A stretch of DNA of 33,325 bases from an uncultured Lachnospiraceae bacterium (GCA_947588845.1 CANQAR010000045.1:1-33325), one strand, 5' to 3'; numbered from the stretch's first letter, positions 1-8,600 are shown. The notes: a model not told the origin generated them from the sequence alone. Program-made: numbers and translations.

Positions 1-415
1 CCAGGATCCTGGCGTAAGTGAGGAAGCGGTGTATGGTATAACAGTCGAACGTCACTTTCCGGCCGCATGTCTTTTCCTGGAAGAAATCCTTAAGCCGGAG
101 GTCCTTCATGAGGTCCTGGAGGAAAAAATACCCGATATTCAGCCAGGCGGAGGAAGAAGCCGGGTTATCCGTATGCGGCACCCGTTCATTGAAATCAGCG
201 GATAAGGTGAAATCAACTTTTCCGACGCGGTATTCTTCATTCATTTTCCGGATTTCTTCTTTTACATATGCCAAAGGATCGTCCGTGATCTTCAGAAGGT
301 CGGAATGTCTGCCGAAACTCTTAACATTTCTGGTAGTCGTTTTCTTTCCGTTGCGGATTCCCTGCTGGGCATAATAAATGGGATCCCTGCTGTTTTTATT
401 GTAGAAGAGCTTCAT
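1..415 (-). CDS. Transposase N-terminus, IS1634-like (cut by window edge)
   Basis: Reading the minus strand from the ATG at 415-413, the frame stays open to the window edge (about 138 codons), so this is the N-terminal part of a longer protein. It begins MKLFYNKNSRDPIYYAQQGI and continues through a motif like VKEEIRKMNEEYR and a stretch with SAWLNIGYFFLQ. This resembles the N-terminal region of IS1634-type DDE transposases of clostridia (IS4 superfamily); the catalytic residues would lie outside the window. An AGGCGGTG sequence sits just upstream of the ATG as a ribosome binding site. An AT-rich tract follows upstream at 430-480, which may hold the element end, but I could not define the terminal inverted repeat. 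The family name is from memory of similar proteins; that it is a transposase is fairly likely, the exact family less so. Confidence 0.65.
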   Translation of the reverse strand, partial: MKLFYNKNSRDPIYYAQQGIRNGKKTTTRNVKSFGRHSDLLKITDDPLAYVKEEIRKMNEEYRVGKVDFTLSADFNERVPHTDNPASSSAWLNIGYFFLQDLMKDLRLKDFFQEKTCGRKVTFDCYTIHRFLTYARIL

Positions 416-495
416 GTTGTCACCGCCTGTAAACGTCATATAAGATATATATACAACATATACAACAAAATGTCAAGAAAAATTTGACAAAAAAA

Positions 496-531
496 TCCAG
501 GCTTTATGCGGCCTGGAGAGATTTTTCTTTT
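496..531 (+). terminator. Terminator-like hairpin
   Basis: The stem TCCAGGC (496-502) pairs with GCCTGGA (511-517) across an 8-nt loop and is followed by a T-rich run ending near 531. This is the form of an intrinsic terminator for plus-strand transcription. It lies upstream of the transporter promoter and may insulate it from the insertion sequence. Confidence 0.5.
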
Positions 532-706
532 CTTCAACTGTCGAAGACCCGTGTATGAATATACATACATTAACAGACCCCTTTGCCCTGCTTTTACTAT
601 AATATAAAATTCAGAAAAATGCAATAATATAAAATAATTATGGAAAATGAAAAAATATTGTTGATTTTGCACAATTAAATTCTGTAAAATCTGATACAGC
701 ATCGGC

Positions 707-735
707 TTGACTTTTCTTTTTGGGGCCTGTATGAT
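707..735 (+). promoter_or_regulatory. Putative sigma-A promoter for the transporter pair
   Basis: TTGACT at 707-712 and TATGAT at 730-735 are separated by exactly 17 bases, each matching the vegetative consensus at five of six positions. Transcription would start near 742 and give a leader of about 120 bases before the ATG at 862. Confidence 0.6.
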
Positions 736-861
736 ACGATAAGACTAAGGGATTGTTTTGGAAAAAACAGTCTGCGGCGCATAAAGATGCGGGAAATTTA
801 TCAAAAACTGACAGAAAGGCGGAGCCTCGTCTAGCGTAATGGCTTCGGACAGTTCGTTATT

Positions 862-2160
862 ATGAAGGATAAAAAATTATTCTCTCTGATCCGCGTGATG
901 CTGGAGATCGGCCTGATCGGTTTTGGCGGAGGGACGGCGTTGATCCCCGTCATCGAGAAGAAGACGGTGGAGCAGTATGAAATTACGAGTGAGAATGAAT
1001 TTAATAAGGAAGTAATGATTGCGAGCATCACTCCCGGCGCGCTTCCGGTGGAGGTCGCGACGGGGATCGGTTATCATACGGCCGGGAATGTCGGCATGGC
1101 GGCTTCCGCCATTTCCATGGCGCTTCCCGGTTCCTTTTTGATGCTCTTTTTCCTTGTACTGCTTTCGGGGATACCGGCGGCGGTTCAGAGGCCGATCCGT
1201 ATTCTGGCGGCGGTCATTTCCGTCTATATTATTTTTGTGCTCGTCCGGTATGCGTTCGGGACGCTGAAGCAGGCGCACAGCAGCCGGGAGAGGTATCTTT
1301 ACCTGTTTATCATTCTGGCGGTTTTTCTGCTTTCCGGAGAGCAGAATATCTATGATTTATTTCATATTGAAAACACGCCGGTGTTTTCCGTGTCCACAAT
1401 TCAGATTCTGGGAGCGGCGTTTTTTGTGATTCTGTTTACCAGAGGATATCTGCGGATGTTTAAACGGTCCGTTCCGGCAATGATTCTTGCCGCCTGTTAT
1501 TTTCTCTGTGCGGGCGACGCGCATCTGATTCCGTATGCCGCAAAGCCGTATCTGGTAGGGCTGATGACTGTGCTTGCGGGGATCGGACTGGTTCAGGCGA
1601 TCATGGAGGCTCCGCACAACAATAAGAAATTTCCGGTAAAAAAGCTGGTTCGCTCCATGTGTTTCTGGGGAGCGATTGTTCTACTTTTGTCGCTTCCCGC
1701 TCTTTTGATGCTGTCCGGTGTATTTTCCTTTATGCGGACAGGTTTTCTCTCCTCGTTTATGTCATTCGGCGGCGGAGACGCGTACCTCACCGTGGCGAGA
1801 GGACTGTTTGTGGACAGCGGTATAATCAGCCATTCAGATTTTTACGGGACGGTCGTGACCGCGGCCAATGTACTGCCGGGATCGATCCTGTGCAAGATCC
1901 TGACCGGGATCGGGTATATGCTTGGCTATGAGGCGAACGGTTCCGTGCTGGAAGGTATCAGTATGGGACTGTGCGGGTTTATCACGAGCGTGGCGGCTTC
2001 CGGCACGATCTACATGCTGGTCTGGGCGCTCTATGAGAAATACCGGAAGCTGCGGATTTTTGATGTGGTGAAGCATTTTATCCGGCCGATTATATCCGGG
2101 CTGCTTCTGAATGTGGGCGTGTCGCTGTTGTATCTCACGGTGATACAGACCCTACTATGA
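862..2160 (+). CDS. chrA: Chromate transporter family (CHR) protein, two-domain
   Basis: This is a 432-residue polytopic membrane protein of the chromate ion transporter (CHR) family, which exports or exchanges oxyanions; the true substrate in anaerobes is usually unknown. It has the two-repeat form: the first half has GLIGFGGGTALIPVIEKK near residues 17-34, and the second half has the matching SFGGGDAY motif near residue 300, followed by a VLPGS segment. The FGGG motif in each half is the family hallmark. The start at 862 has no strong ribosome binding site; an 8-codon frame at 839-865 overlaps it as ATGA, so translation may be coupled. There is an in-frame stop (TAG, 832-834) upstream and no better start. 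The MATE exporter follows after 18 bases, so the two are probably one operon. Confidence 0.8.
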   Translation: MKDKKLFSLIRVMLEIGLIGFGGGTALIPVIEKKTVEQYEITSENEFNKEVMIASITPGALPVEVATGIGYHTAGNVGMAASAISMALPGSFLMLFFLVLLSGIPAAVQRPIRILAAVISVYIIFVLVRYAFGTLKQAHSSRERYLYLFIILAVFLLSGEQNIYDLFHIENTPVFSVSTIQILGAAFFVILFTRGYLRMFKRSVPAMILAACYFLCAGDAHLIPYAAKPYLVGLMTVLAGIGLVQAIMEAPHNNKKFPVKKLVRSMCFWGAIVLLLSLPALLMLSGVFSFMRTGFLSSFMSFGGGDAYLTVARGLFVDSGIISHSDFYGTVVTAANVLPGSILCKILTGIGYMLGYEANGSVLEGISMGLCGFITSVAASGTIYMLVWALYEKYRKLRIFDVVKHFIRPIISGLLLNVGVSLLYLTVIQTLL

Positions 2161-2178
2161 AAAAAGGAAAGGAAATTT

Positions 2179-3549
2179 ATGAATCATTCAATAAAGACAA
2201 AGACTCCGGCAGGCGCCGCCTACCGGAACATTCTCCACCTCGCGCTGCCGATTGTGATCCAGAATCTGTTCAGCGCGGCGATCAGCTCCGCGGACGTTAT
2301 TATGCTGAACTCGGTCGGACAGTCTTCGATCTCAGCGGTGTCTCTGGCCGCTCAGTACACGAATGTGCTGTTTATGATCCTGTACGGACTCGGAACAGGT
2401 GCGACGCTGCTCTGCGCGCAGTACTGGGGAAAAGGCGATATCCGCGCGATTGAGAAGGTGGAGGGACTCGCTCTCCGTTTTTCCGTTGCGCTGTCCATGT
2501 TTGCCGCGGCGCTGGCCGCCGGGATACCGGGGATGATGATGCGCCTGTTTACCGAGGACCAGGAGCTGGTCACGATCGGAGCGGGCTATCTTCGCCTTAT
2601 CAGCGTCGGCTATCTCTGCTGGGGAATCTCGGAGATTTATCTCTCCGTGCTTCGCAGTATTGAGCGTGTCAAGATCAGTACGGCGCTCAATGTCAGCGCT
2701 CTGCTTCTGAATATTTTTCTGAATGCTGTGTTTATCTATGGATGGTTCGGGATGCCCCGGCTTGGGGCAAGAGGAGTGGCGCTTGCGACCACGATGTCGA
2801 GGATCGTGCAGCTTGCCGCCTGCTTTGCTGTCTCATCCCGTTCCCGCGACGTGCATCTGCGCCTGAGGATGATGTTTGAGAAAGGCGGAGTTTTGCTGAA
2901 CGATTTTGTGCGGCTTGCTTTGCCGGCCATGGCGAATGACGTGATATGGAGCCTCGGTTTTTCGATGTATTCCGTGATCATGGGACATATGGGGACGGAT
3001 GTCGTCGCCGCCAATTCTCTTGTGGTTGTTGTCCGGAACATCAGCACAGTATTCTGTTTCGCGGTCGCGAGCGCGGGCGGAATCTACATAGGCAAGGAGA
3101 TCGGGGCGAATGAGCCGGAGAAAGCGCGGGCGGATGCCTCGCGGACGATGAAGCTGACGGTTGCTACAGGACTTTTTGGAGGGCTGATCGTGCTGGCGCT
3201 GATGCCGGTGATGCAGAACTATGCTTCCCTGACAGAACAGGCCATGGGATATCTGCGCGTAATGATGTGGATCAATACATACTACATTATGGGAACCGCG
3301 GTCAACACAACTCTGATCGCGGGCGTATTCCGCGCGGGAGGCAATACCCGCTTTGGCCTGATCTGCGATACAATCGATATGTGGGTCTATGCGGTTCCGC
3401 TTGGATTTTTTGCGGCTTTCGTGCTGAAGCTTCCGCCGATGTGGGTGTATTTTCTGATTTGTACTGATGAATTTGTGAAATGGCCGTGGGTGATCCGGCA
3501 TTACCGGAGCGGGAAGTGGCTGAAGAATATCACGCGGGAGGATGTTTAA
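2179..3549 (+). CDS. MATE family efflux transporter
   Basis: This 456-residue protein is the right length for a 12-helix MATE (multidrug and toxin extrusion) antiporter, which exports drugs or metabolites across the inner membrane using a sodium or proton gradient. The N-terminus has the typical helix-1 pattern ILHLALPIVIQNLFSAAISS, and the second half repeats the pattern around LALPAMANDVIWSLGFSMYS. The motif GTGATLLCAQYWGKGD near residues 73-88 is characteristic of bacterial MATE proteins. GGAAAGGAAATTT just before the ATG serves as ribosome binding site. It lies 18 bases behind the chromate-transporter gene and 38 bases before the accessory block. Substrate cannot be predicted. Confidence 0.9.
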   Translation: MNHSIKTKTPAGAAYRNILHLALPIVIQNLFSAAISSADVIMLNSVGQSSISAVSLAAQYTNVLFMILYGLGTGATLLCAQYWGKGDIRAIEKVEGLALRFSVALSMFAAALAAGIPGMMMRLFTEDQELVTIGAGYLRLISVGYLCWGISEIYLSVLRSIERVKISTALNVSALLLNIFLNAVFIYGWFGMPRLGARGVALATTMSRIVQLAACFAVSSRSRDVHLRLRMMFEKGGVLLNDFVRLALPAMANDVIWSLGFSMYSVIMGHMGTDVVAANSLVVVVRNISTVFCFAVASAGGIYIGKEIGANEPEKARADASRTMKLTVATGLFGGLIVLALMPVMQNYASLTEQAMGYLRVMMWINTYYIMGTAVNTTLIAGVFRAGGNTRFGLICDTIDMWVYAVPLGFFAAFVLKLPPMWVYFLICTDEFVKWPWVIRHYRSGKWLKNITREDV

Positions 3550-3587
3550 TTTGCAGGATACGATGGCAGGAAAGGGTGTGAAGCGGA

Positions 3588-4016
3588 TTGCGGCTTACAG
3601 CAGATAAGAGAGAGTACCGGAAAGGATATACACGACATTTGACGGCTTACCGCAGTCTGTCCTCTGAAAATAAATATAGTCGAAGACTGCTTCTGTTTTA
3701 CAGCGTCGAATGTGGGTTAAAATATCTGCTGATGGACAGATGGGGAATTTTGAGCGTCAGTGAAATAGAATCCGATAAAGAAAAGGAGGGTCTCTTAGGG
3801 ACGCATAATCTGAGAGAAATCCTGAAAGCTTTGGGGCAGCAGGGAATGGTCAGCTTTTCTTCTTTTAAAACGTGTCATGGTGATTTCGTGAATATTGCAG
3901 AGTATCATCAGTTTTACAGGTATGGGATAAGGCCGGATGATAAAACGTCGGAAAAAGAAGAAAAATTTGAAGATGAACTGAGACAGGTGGCAGACTGGAT
4001 TAATGAGGTGATATAA
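3588..4016 (+). CDS. Small HEPN-like protein of accessory block
   Basis: This 142-residue protein opens the AT-richer block and lies 5 bases before the large NTPase gene, so the two are almost certainly co-translated. The pattern suggests a HEPN-type helical bundle: a helix pair ending in FYSVECGLKYLLM, then GTHNLREILKALG, then YHQFYRYGIR, and a closing amphipathic helix. This resembles HEPN proteins that accompany nucleotidyltransferases or act as RNases. The catalytic R-x(4-6)-H motif of active HEPN RNases is not obvious, so it may be a non-catalytic sensor or partner. The start is uncertain: TTG at 3588 follows an in-frame TGA at 3579-3581, and the next in-frame ATG is about 48 codons in. 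A different frame from ATG 3563 stops at 3607. HEPN assignment is an inference from pattern, not a search. Confidence 0.6.
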   Translation: MRLTADKREYRKGYTRHLTAYRSLSSENKYSRRLLLFYSVECGLKYLLMDRWGILSVSEIESDKEKEGLLGTHNLREILKALGQQGMVSFSSFKTCHGDFVNIAEYHQFYRYGIRPDDKTSEKEEKFEDELRQVADWINEVI

Positions 4017-4021
4017 AATAT

Positions 4022-6712
4022 ATGGAAGAAATTAAAAAATTATTTTCCTGGAAAGATGTTGAGAGGATTGCCCTGATGAATGAGGACAAATGGATTACAT
4101 TTGCAAATCGTATTGTTGTCTACACAGATTCTATGGAAATTTCTCTGAAAGATACACAGTACAAAAAACAGATGTCAAAAGTATTAGAAGACCTTTTTGA
4201 CGGACATTATGACAGAAAAAATAAAATAGTGCTGCTTGATCTGTGTGATGAAAAGATCAGCGTTGATTTTGATGGGGAAGAATTGCCGCGCAGCGGTAAA
4301 AAGATTCCGTTATTCAGAAAAATGATGTATCAGCAGTCTGCGTATGACGATGAAATGCCGAAGCAATGGGCATCGGACATACCTCTGATTGTTTTTCATT
4401 CATACAAAGGAGGTGTTGGCAGAACGTTGTCTCTGCTGGCATTTGCAAAAGCATGGGTTTCTGTACAGCCGAAGAATAAAAATAAACTGTTGATTGTGGA
4501 TTCTGATATCGAGGCTCCGGGATTGACATGGCTGCAGGAAGAGGGAAGCGAACAGCACTACAGCTATCTTGATTTTCTGGAAATGATTCAAAGCAGGAGA
4601 CAGGAGTTCCATCTGGATGAGATTACCGAACAGATCAGGAAGTCGGCGATTAAAATTTCAAATTCTAAAGAAGTAACAGAGCAGTATTTTATCCCTGCTT
4701 ACAGATATAAAGAACAGCTGCTTGATGTTTATTCCAAACCAGAAAATATTGTGACGAATATAAGCCGTGAGTATATCATACCGGAAGTCCTGATCAAGAT
4801 CGGCGAAAAGCTGGGAGTAAATGCAATACTGGTTGATCTGCGGGCCGGCTTAAGCGAATATTCCGCTCCGTTTTTATTTGATGCGAGAGTTAAAAAATAT
4901 TTTGTGACTTCCACATCTACCCAATCGGTTGAGGGGATCGGCATTATATTGGAAGAAGCAACAAAAGGGCTGAAAATTCAGGAATCTGCTCTTGAACCGG
5001 AAGTTTTTCTGACAATGATTCCGGATGAATTTGAAACGGACAAAAGAAGCAAAATTATGAGTCAGATTGCAGATTATTATGTTTGTGGCGAGAAGAACGA
5101 AGAGAAGAATAATGAAGAGAATAATGAAGAGAATAATGAAGAGAATAATGAAGAGAATAATGAAGATATAATGACAAATAGTTTTATCACGGAGCTGCAG
5201 TTTGATAGAAATCTGATTCATCTGGGTAATCTCCAGGACATTATGAGATCATTGGGGGGAAGCGAAGAATATTATGGCAGAATAGAAAAGCTTGTAAAAG
5301 ATAAGTATGTTGTTTTGGAGGAAACTGCAGATCAGGAAATTGAGGATGATCGTGAAGAGGTAATCAGAAATATTCATAATTTTGCAGAAAAGCAGGTGAC
5401 GGCGGAGGGAAATCAGACGTTTGGCATGCTGATCACTGATGCAATCAGCAATCTGAAAAGGAAATACAGAAGTGAAATTCCCTGTGCGGTTCTGCTGGGG
5501 GCAAAAGGATCCGGAAAAACATTTTTATATTGCGAGTTTTTAAAAAGGTTTACCTGGCAGAGATTTTGTATGGCAGTGGATACCAGTGAATCAGGGCAGC
5601 AGGATGCCTGCTTTGTTCCGGTTTTTGCGTCGAAAAATTCAGGTGATATAGCAGATTTGTTAAAGAATTGTATGGCCAATGCCAATCGTTATTTGACAAA
5701 TTATGAGATCAATGAGACAATCTGGCTGAATAATGAAGAAAAACTGGGTGATTTTATCCTTAGCAGTCATAATACGAGGGAATGGAGAAAATTCTGGGAA
5801 GAATTTCTGGTAAAATCAGTGGATGAAAGGCTTCAGAACTTTGCGGAATTGAACACGGGCCTGACGAAGAGGAAGAAAAAACTGATTTTTCTTATAGATG
5901 GTCTGGAGGAAACGCTGCAGGAAACCATAGCAGACAAATCACAGCAGTCGGCAGTTTCTGTTTTGTGTCAGGATATTGTGAAATCGATCGGCCTGCGGTA
6001 TAAAAATATCGGAATTATTATTTTTCTCCGGAAAGATATGGCACGAAACTCAATCAAAGTCAACTTTGAGCAGTTTAACCAGCTTTACAGTTCAATCGAG
6101 TTGAAATGGACAAGAGAAGAGGCGTTGAGGCTGGCTTTGTGGCTTGTGGCTCAGGCGCAGAAGGGTTTTTATACGGAGGATACGCCAATTGAAAGCGCTC
6201 TTCCGGATCTGGTTGAAAAACAGCTTCAAAAATTATGGGGGATAAAGCTGGGAAGAGTTTCTTCCAACGAAGCGTATTCTTCCAGATGGATACTGGCTGC
6301 TTTATCTGATTTTAACGGACAGCTGCAGGCAAGAGATATTGTGCGTTTTTTGGAGTACGCTACGGATACCGCAGGAAAACCGGTTTATAAAGACAGGTAC
6401 ATTATGCCGGCAGAGATCAGGAGTGCCGTGCCCAAATGCTCGCAGAAAAAGATTGATGAGATCAAAGATGAAATAAAGTATTTAAGACCCGTGCTGGAAA
6501 AACTGGAAAGGCTGGATGATGACAAAAAGATGCTGCCGTTTACTGCGGAGAAGGTCGATTTAAGCGCCAGCGAACAGGCTCTGATGAGTCGGGAGGGATA
6601 TCTGAGTGTTCAGGGAGAAAAATACTATCTTCCGGAGATTATCAGACATGCACTTGGTTTCAGATATGAAAAAGGAGCCAGACCGAAAGTTCTGTCACTT
6701 TCCAGGAATTGA
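4022..6712 (+). CDS. Large two-NTPase protein with KGGVGRT variant P-loop
   Basis: This 896-residue protein has two nucleotide-binding modules. The first is a MinD/ParA-like (SIMIBI) ATPase: K129-GGVGRT-135 is the deviant Walker A motif with the signature lysine kept but the usual GKT changed to GRT; DSDIEAPG near 160-168 is the switch segment, and ILVDLRAGLS (D272) is the Walker B region. The second has a classic P-loop GAKGSGKT at 493-500 and a Walker B FLIDGLEE with D626, in the style of AAA+ or STAND ATPases. About 115 residues precede the first domain and roughly 200 follow the second; I recognise neither. A low-complexity (NNEE)n spacer sits at residues 359-382. There are no membrane helices. 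Its neighbours are a HEPN-like protein and a PD-(D/E)XK protein. The sequence is visibly AT-richer than its flanks (21 of 60 G+C at 4201-4260 against 36 of 60 at 2521-2580), suggesting transfer. Defence or conflict function is inference. Confidence 0.8.
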   Translation: MEEIKKLFSWKDVERIALMNEDKWITFANRIVVYTDSMEISLKDTQYKKQMSKVLEDLFDGHYDRKNKIVLLDLCDEKISVDFDGEELPRSGKKIPLFRKMMYQQSAYDDEMPKQWASDIPLIVFHSYKGGVGRTLSLLAFAKAWVSVQPKNKNKLLIVDSDIEAPGLTWLQEEGSEQHYSYLDFLEMIQSRRQEFHLDEITEQIRKSAIKISNSKEVTEQYFIPAYRYKEQLLDVYSKPENIVTNISREYIIPEVLIKIGEKLGVNAILVDLRAGLSEYSAPFLFDARVKKYFVTSTSTQSVEGIGIILEEATKGLKIQESALEPEVFLTMIPDEFETDKRSKIMSQIADYYVCGEKNEEKNNEENNEENNEENNEENNEDIMTNSFITELQFDRNLIHLGNLQDIMRSLGGSEEYYGRIEKLVKDKYVVLEETADQEIEDDREEVIRNIHNFAEKQVTAEGNQTFGMLITDAISNLKRKYRSEIPCAVLLGAKGSGKTFLYCEFLKRFTWQRFCMAVDTSESGQQDACFVPVFASKNSGDIADLLKNCMANANRYLTNYEINETIWLNNEEKLGDFILSSHNTREWRKFWEEFLVKSVDERLQNFAELNTGLTKRKKKLIFLIDGLEETLQETIADKSQQSAVSVLCQDIVKSIGLRYKNIGIIIFLRKDMARNSIKVNFEQFNQLYSSIELKWTREEALRLALWLVAQAQKGFYTEDTPIESALPDLVEKQLQKLWGIKLGRVSSNEAYSSRWILAALSDFNGQLQARDIVRFLEYATDTAGKPVYKDRYIMPAEIRSAVPKCSQKKIDEIKDEIKYLRPVLEKLERLDDDKKMLPFTAEKVDLSASEQALMSREGYLSVQGEKYYLPEIIRHALGFRYEKGARPKVLSLSRN
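5096..5167 (+). repeat. 12-bp tandem repeat inside the NTPase gene
   Basis: Four perfect copies of AATAATGAAGAG run from 5108 to 5155, with a degenerate copy before (5096-5107) and one ending in GAT after (5156-5167). They encode an Asn-Asn-Glu-Glu spacer between the two ATPase modules. The unit is a multiple of three, so copy-number changes would alter linker length without a frameshift. Confidence 0.9.
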
Positions 6713-6762
6713 CAGCTGATAAAAAATCTGCCCGAAACAGAGTTCAGGGAAGGAGGCTCGAC

Positions 6763-8463
6763 ATGGCACGGACGGCCGCCATCGGCAAACAGGATTTTGA
6801 GAAAGTTATAACGGAAAACTGTTTTTACGTGGATAAGACCAGGTTTATAAAAGAATGGTGGGAGAGAAAGGACGACGTGACGCTGATCACCCGTCCGCGC
6901 CGTTTTGGGAAAACCCTGAATATGAGCATGCTCGAAAAGTTTTTTTCACTGGAATACGAAGGCAGAGGGGATCTGTTTAAGAATCTTTTCATATGGAAAG
7001 AAGAGAAATACCGCATTTTGCAGGGAACTTATCCGGTGATCAGCCTGACGTTTGCAAACGTGAAAGAAACAGATTTTGCAAAGACGAAGCGGCGGATCAA
7101 TCAGATTATCTCAGAACTCTACAATAAAAACAGTTTTCTTTTAAAGAGCGATTTTTTGACGGAGGAAGAGGAGTCATATTTTCGGAGTGTCTCCGCGGAT
7201 ATGGATGAGGTATCCGCGACAATGGCCATTCACAGGATGACAGGATTTCTTGCCCGCTATTATGGGAAAAAGGTGATCCTGCTGCTGGATGAGTATGATA
7301 CGCCCATGCAGGAAGCGTATATAAACGGATACTGGGAAGAACTGACATCTTTTACGCGCAGTCTGTTTCATGCGGCGTTTAAGACCAATCCTTACCTGGA
7401 GCGGGCTGTCATGACAGGAATCACGAGGGTGAGCAGGGAATCGGTCTTTTCTGACTTGAATAATCTGAAAGTTGTCACGACGACATCCGATGAATATGCA
7501 GACTGCTTTGGCCTGACGGAGCAGGAGGTATTCGACGCGCTGGATGAGTATGGACTGTCTGACCGGAAACAGGAAGTAAAGCGCTGGTATGACGGTTTTA
7601 CGTTCGGCGGTGTCAGAGATATCTATAATCCCTGGTCGATCGTTAATTACCTGGACACGGGAAAGGTAAGCGCGTACTGGGCGAACAGCAGCAGCAATGG
7701 GCTGATCAGCAGGCTGGTGCGCGAGGGAAGGCCGGAAATCAAAAAGGATTTTGAGGAACTGATGAACGGGAAAATTCTCGAGAAAGTGATTGATGAGCAG
7801 ATTGTCTATCAGCAGCTGTCAGAGGACGAAGATGCAGTCTGGAGTCTGCTGCTTGCGGGAGGCTATTTGCGGCTGGAGGGATGCATCTCAGATCCGTGGT
7901 CTTTGGAAACGGTGTACCGCTTATCTCTGACAAATCTGGAAGTGCGCTTTACGTTTGCCAGAATGATCCGAGGATGGTTTGCGGGAAGCAGAACAGAGTA
8001 TCATGGATTTGTGAAAGCGCTGTTGCAGGATGATCTTCAGGCCATGAATGTATACATGAATCGTGTGGCTCTTGAAACATTCAGTTATTTTGATACAGGA
8101 AACAGATACTCAAAACATGCGGAGCCTGAACGTTTTTATCATGGATTTGTTCTGGGGCTTCTTGTGGATCTGGCGGGCAGGTATGCTGTTGTTTCCAACC
8201 GGGAGAGCGGTCTGGGAAGATATGATGTGATGCTGGAACCAGTGTCTTCGGAGGATCCGGCTGTGATCATGGAATTTAAAGTCCGGGATCCCCGCAGTGA
8301 AGAAACGCTGCAGGAAACGGTGAAAAAAGCGTTGAAACAGATTGATGACAAAAAATATGAGACGAATCTGATTCAAAAAGGAATCCCGTCAGACCGGATC
8401 AGAAAATACGGATTTGCGTTTGAAGGGAAGAAAGTGCTGATTGGAAAGTCCGAAACAAAGTGA
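6763..8463 (+). CDS. AAA-ATPase-like / PD-(D/E)XK nuclease family protein
   Basis: This 566-residue protein matches the widespread pairing of an AAA-ATPase-like N-terminus (Pfam AAA-ATPase_like) with a PDDEXK_9-type C-terminus. It has the family opening IGKQDFEKVITEN..YVDKT, a Walker A of the form RPRRFGKT (residues 44-51), and Walker B ILLLDEYDTPM (D176, E177). The C-terminus has D488 in GRYDVML and E504-F-K506, the D...ExK pattern of restriction-like nucleases. Cellular function of the family is unproven; it is common in gut Clostridia and Bacteroidota. I chose ATG 6763 because AGGAGG (6751-6756) sits 6 bases before it; a frame extension to TTG 6709 would overlap the previous stop but lacks such a site. 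Base composition is intermediate between the NTPase gene and holA. It may belong to the accessory block or be an independent passenger. Confidence 0.85.
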   Translation: MARTAAIGKQDFEKVITENCFYVDKTRFIKEWWERKDDVTLITRPRRFGKTLNMSMLEKFFSLEYEGRGDLFKNLFIWKEEKYRILQGTYPVISLTFANVKETDFAKTKRRINQIISELYNKNSFLLKSDFLTEEEESYFRSVSADMDEVSATMAIHRMTGFLARYYGKKVILLLDEYDTPMQEAYINGYWEELTSFTRSLFHAAFKTNPYLERAVMTGITRVSRESVFSDLNNLKVVTTTSDEYADCFGLTEQEVFDALDEYGLSDRKQEVKRWYDGFTFGGVRDIYNPWSIVNYLDTGKVSAYWANSSSNGLISRLVREGRPEIKKDFEELMNGKILEKVIDEQIVYQQLSEDEDAVWSLLLAGGYLRLEGCISDPWSLETVYRLSLTNLEVRFTFARMIRGWFAGSRTEYHGFVKALLQDDLQAMNVYMNRVALETFSYFDTGNRYSKHAEPERFYHGFVLGLLVDLAGRYAVVSNRESGLGRYDVMLEPVSSEDPAVIMEFKVRDPRSEETLQETVKKALKQIDDKKYETNLIQKGIPSDRIRKYGFAFEGKKVLIGKSETK

Positions 8464-8600
8464 AGGGGGCATACATGGAAAATGCCGCTTTCGCGCAGCC
8501 AAGCCTGATGTGAGAACGGATCCAGGGCATATTTTCTTCCGTTGATTTTTGCGGACGATGAACCTGACGGCGCCATGTTTTTGGAAAAGGAGAGATTTCC

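Larger units (their letters stand above)
416..861. other. AT-rich intergenic region between transposase and transporter operon
   Basis: No convincing gene. The segment 430-700 is strongly AT-rich and probably includes the end of the insertion sequence. It holds a terminator-like hairpin (496-531), a small inverted repeat GTATG/CATAC near 552-567, and a good promoter (707-735). The last 120 bases would be the leader of the chromate-transporter gene. Within the leader an 8-codon open frame (839-865, starting ATG GCT TCG) ends in a TGA that overlaps the ATG of the next gene as ATGA; a purine-rich GAAAGGCGGAG lies before it. Confidence 0.5.

Noticed and set aside
742-861. Riboswitch before the chromate-transporter gene
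   Set aside because: Some short inverted repeats are present, but no known aptamer core (guanidine, manganese, fluoride) could be recognised.
2833-3501. 222-codon minus-strand frame
   Set aside because: Antisense to the MATE gene, with His/Arg/Gln-rich composition.
8464-8600. Possible remnant gene upstream of holA
   Set aside because: A 31-codon frame ends in a TGA overlapping the holA ATG, but it has no recognisable similarity to the end of ComEC or anything else.
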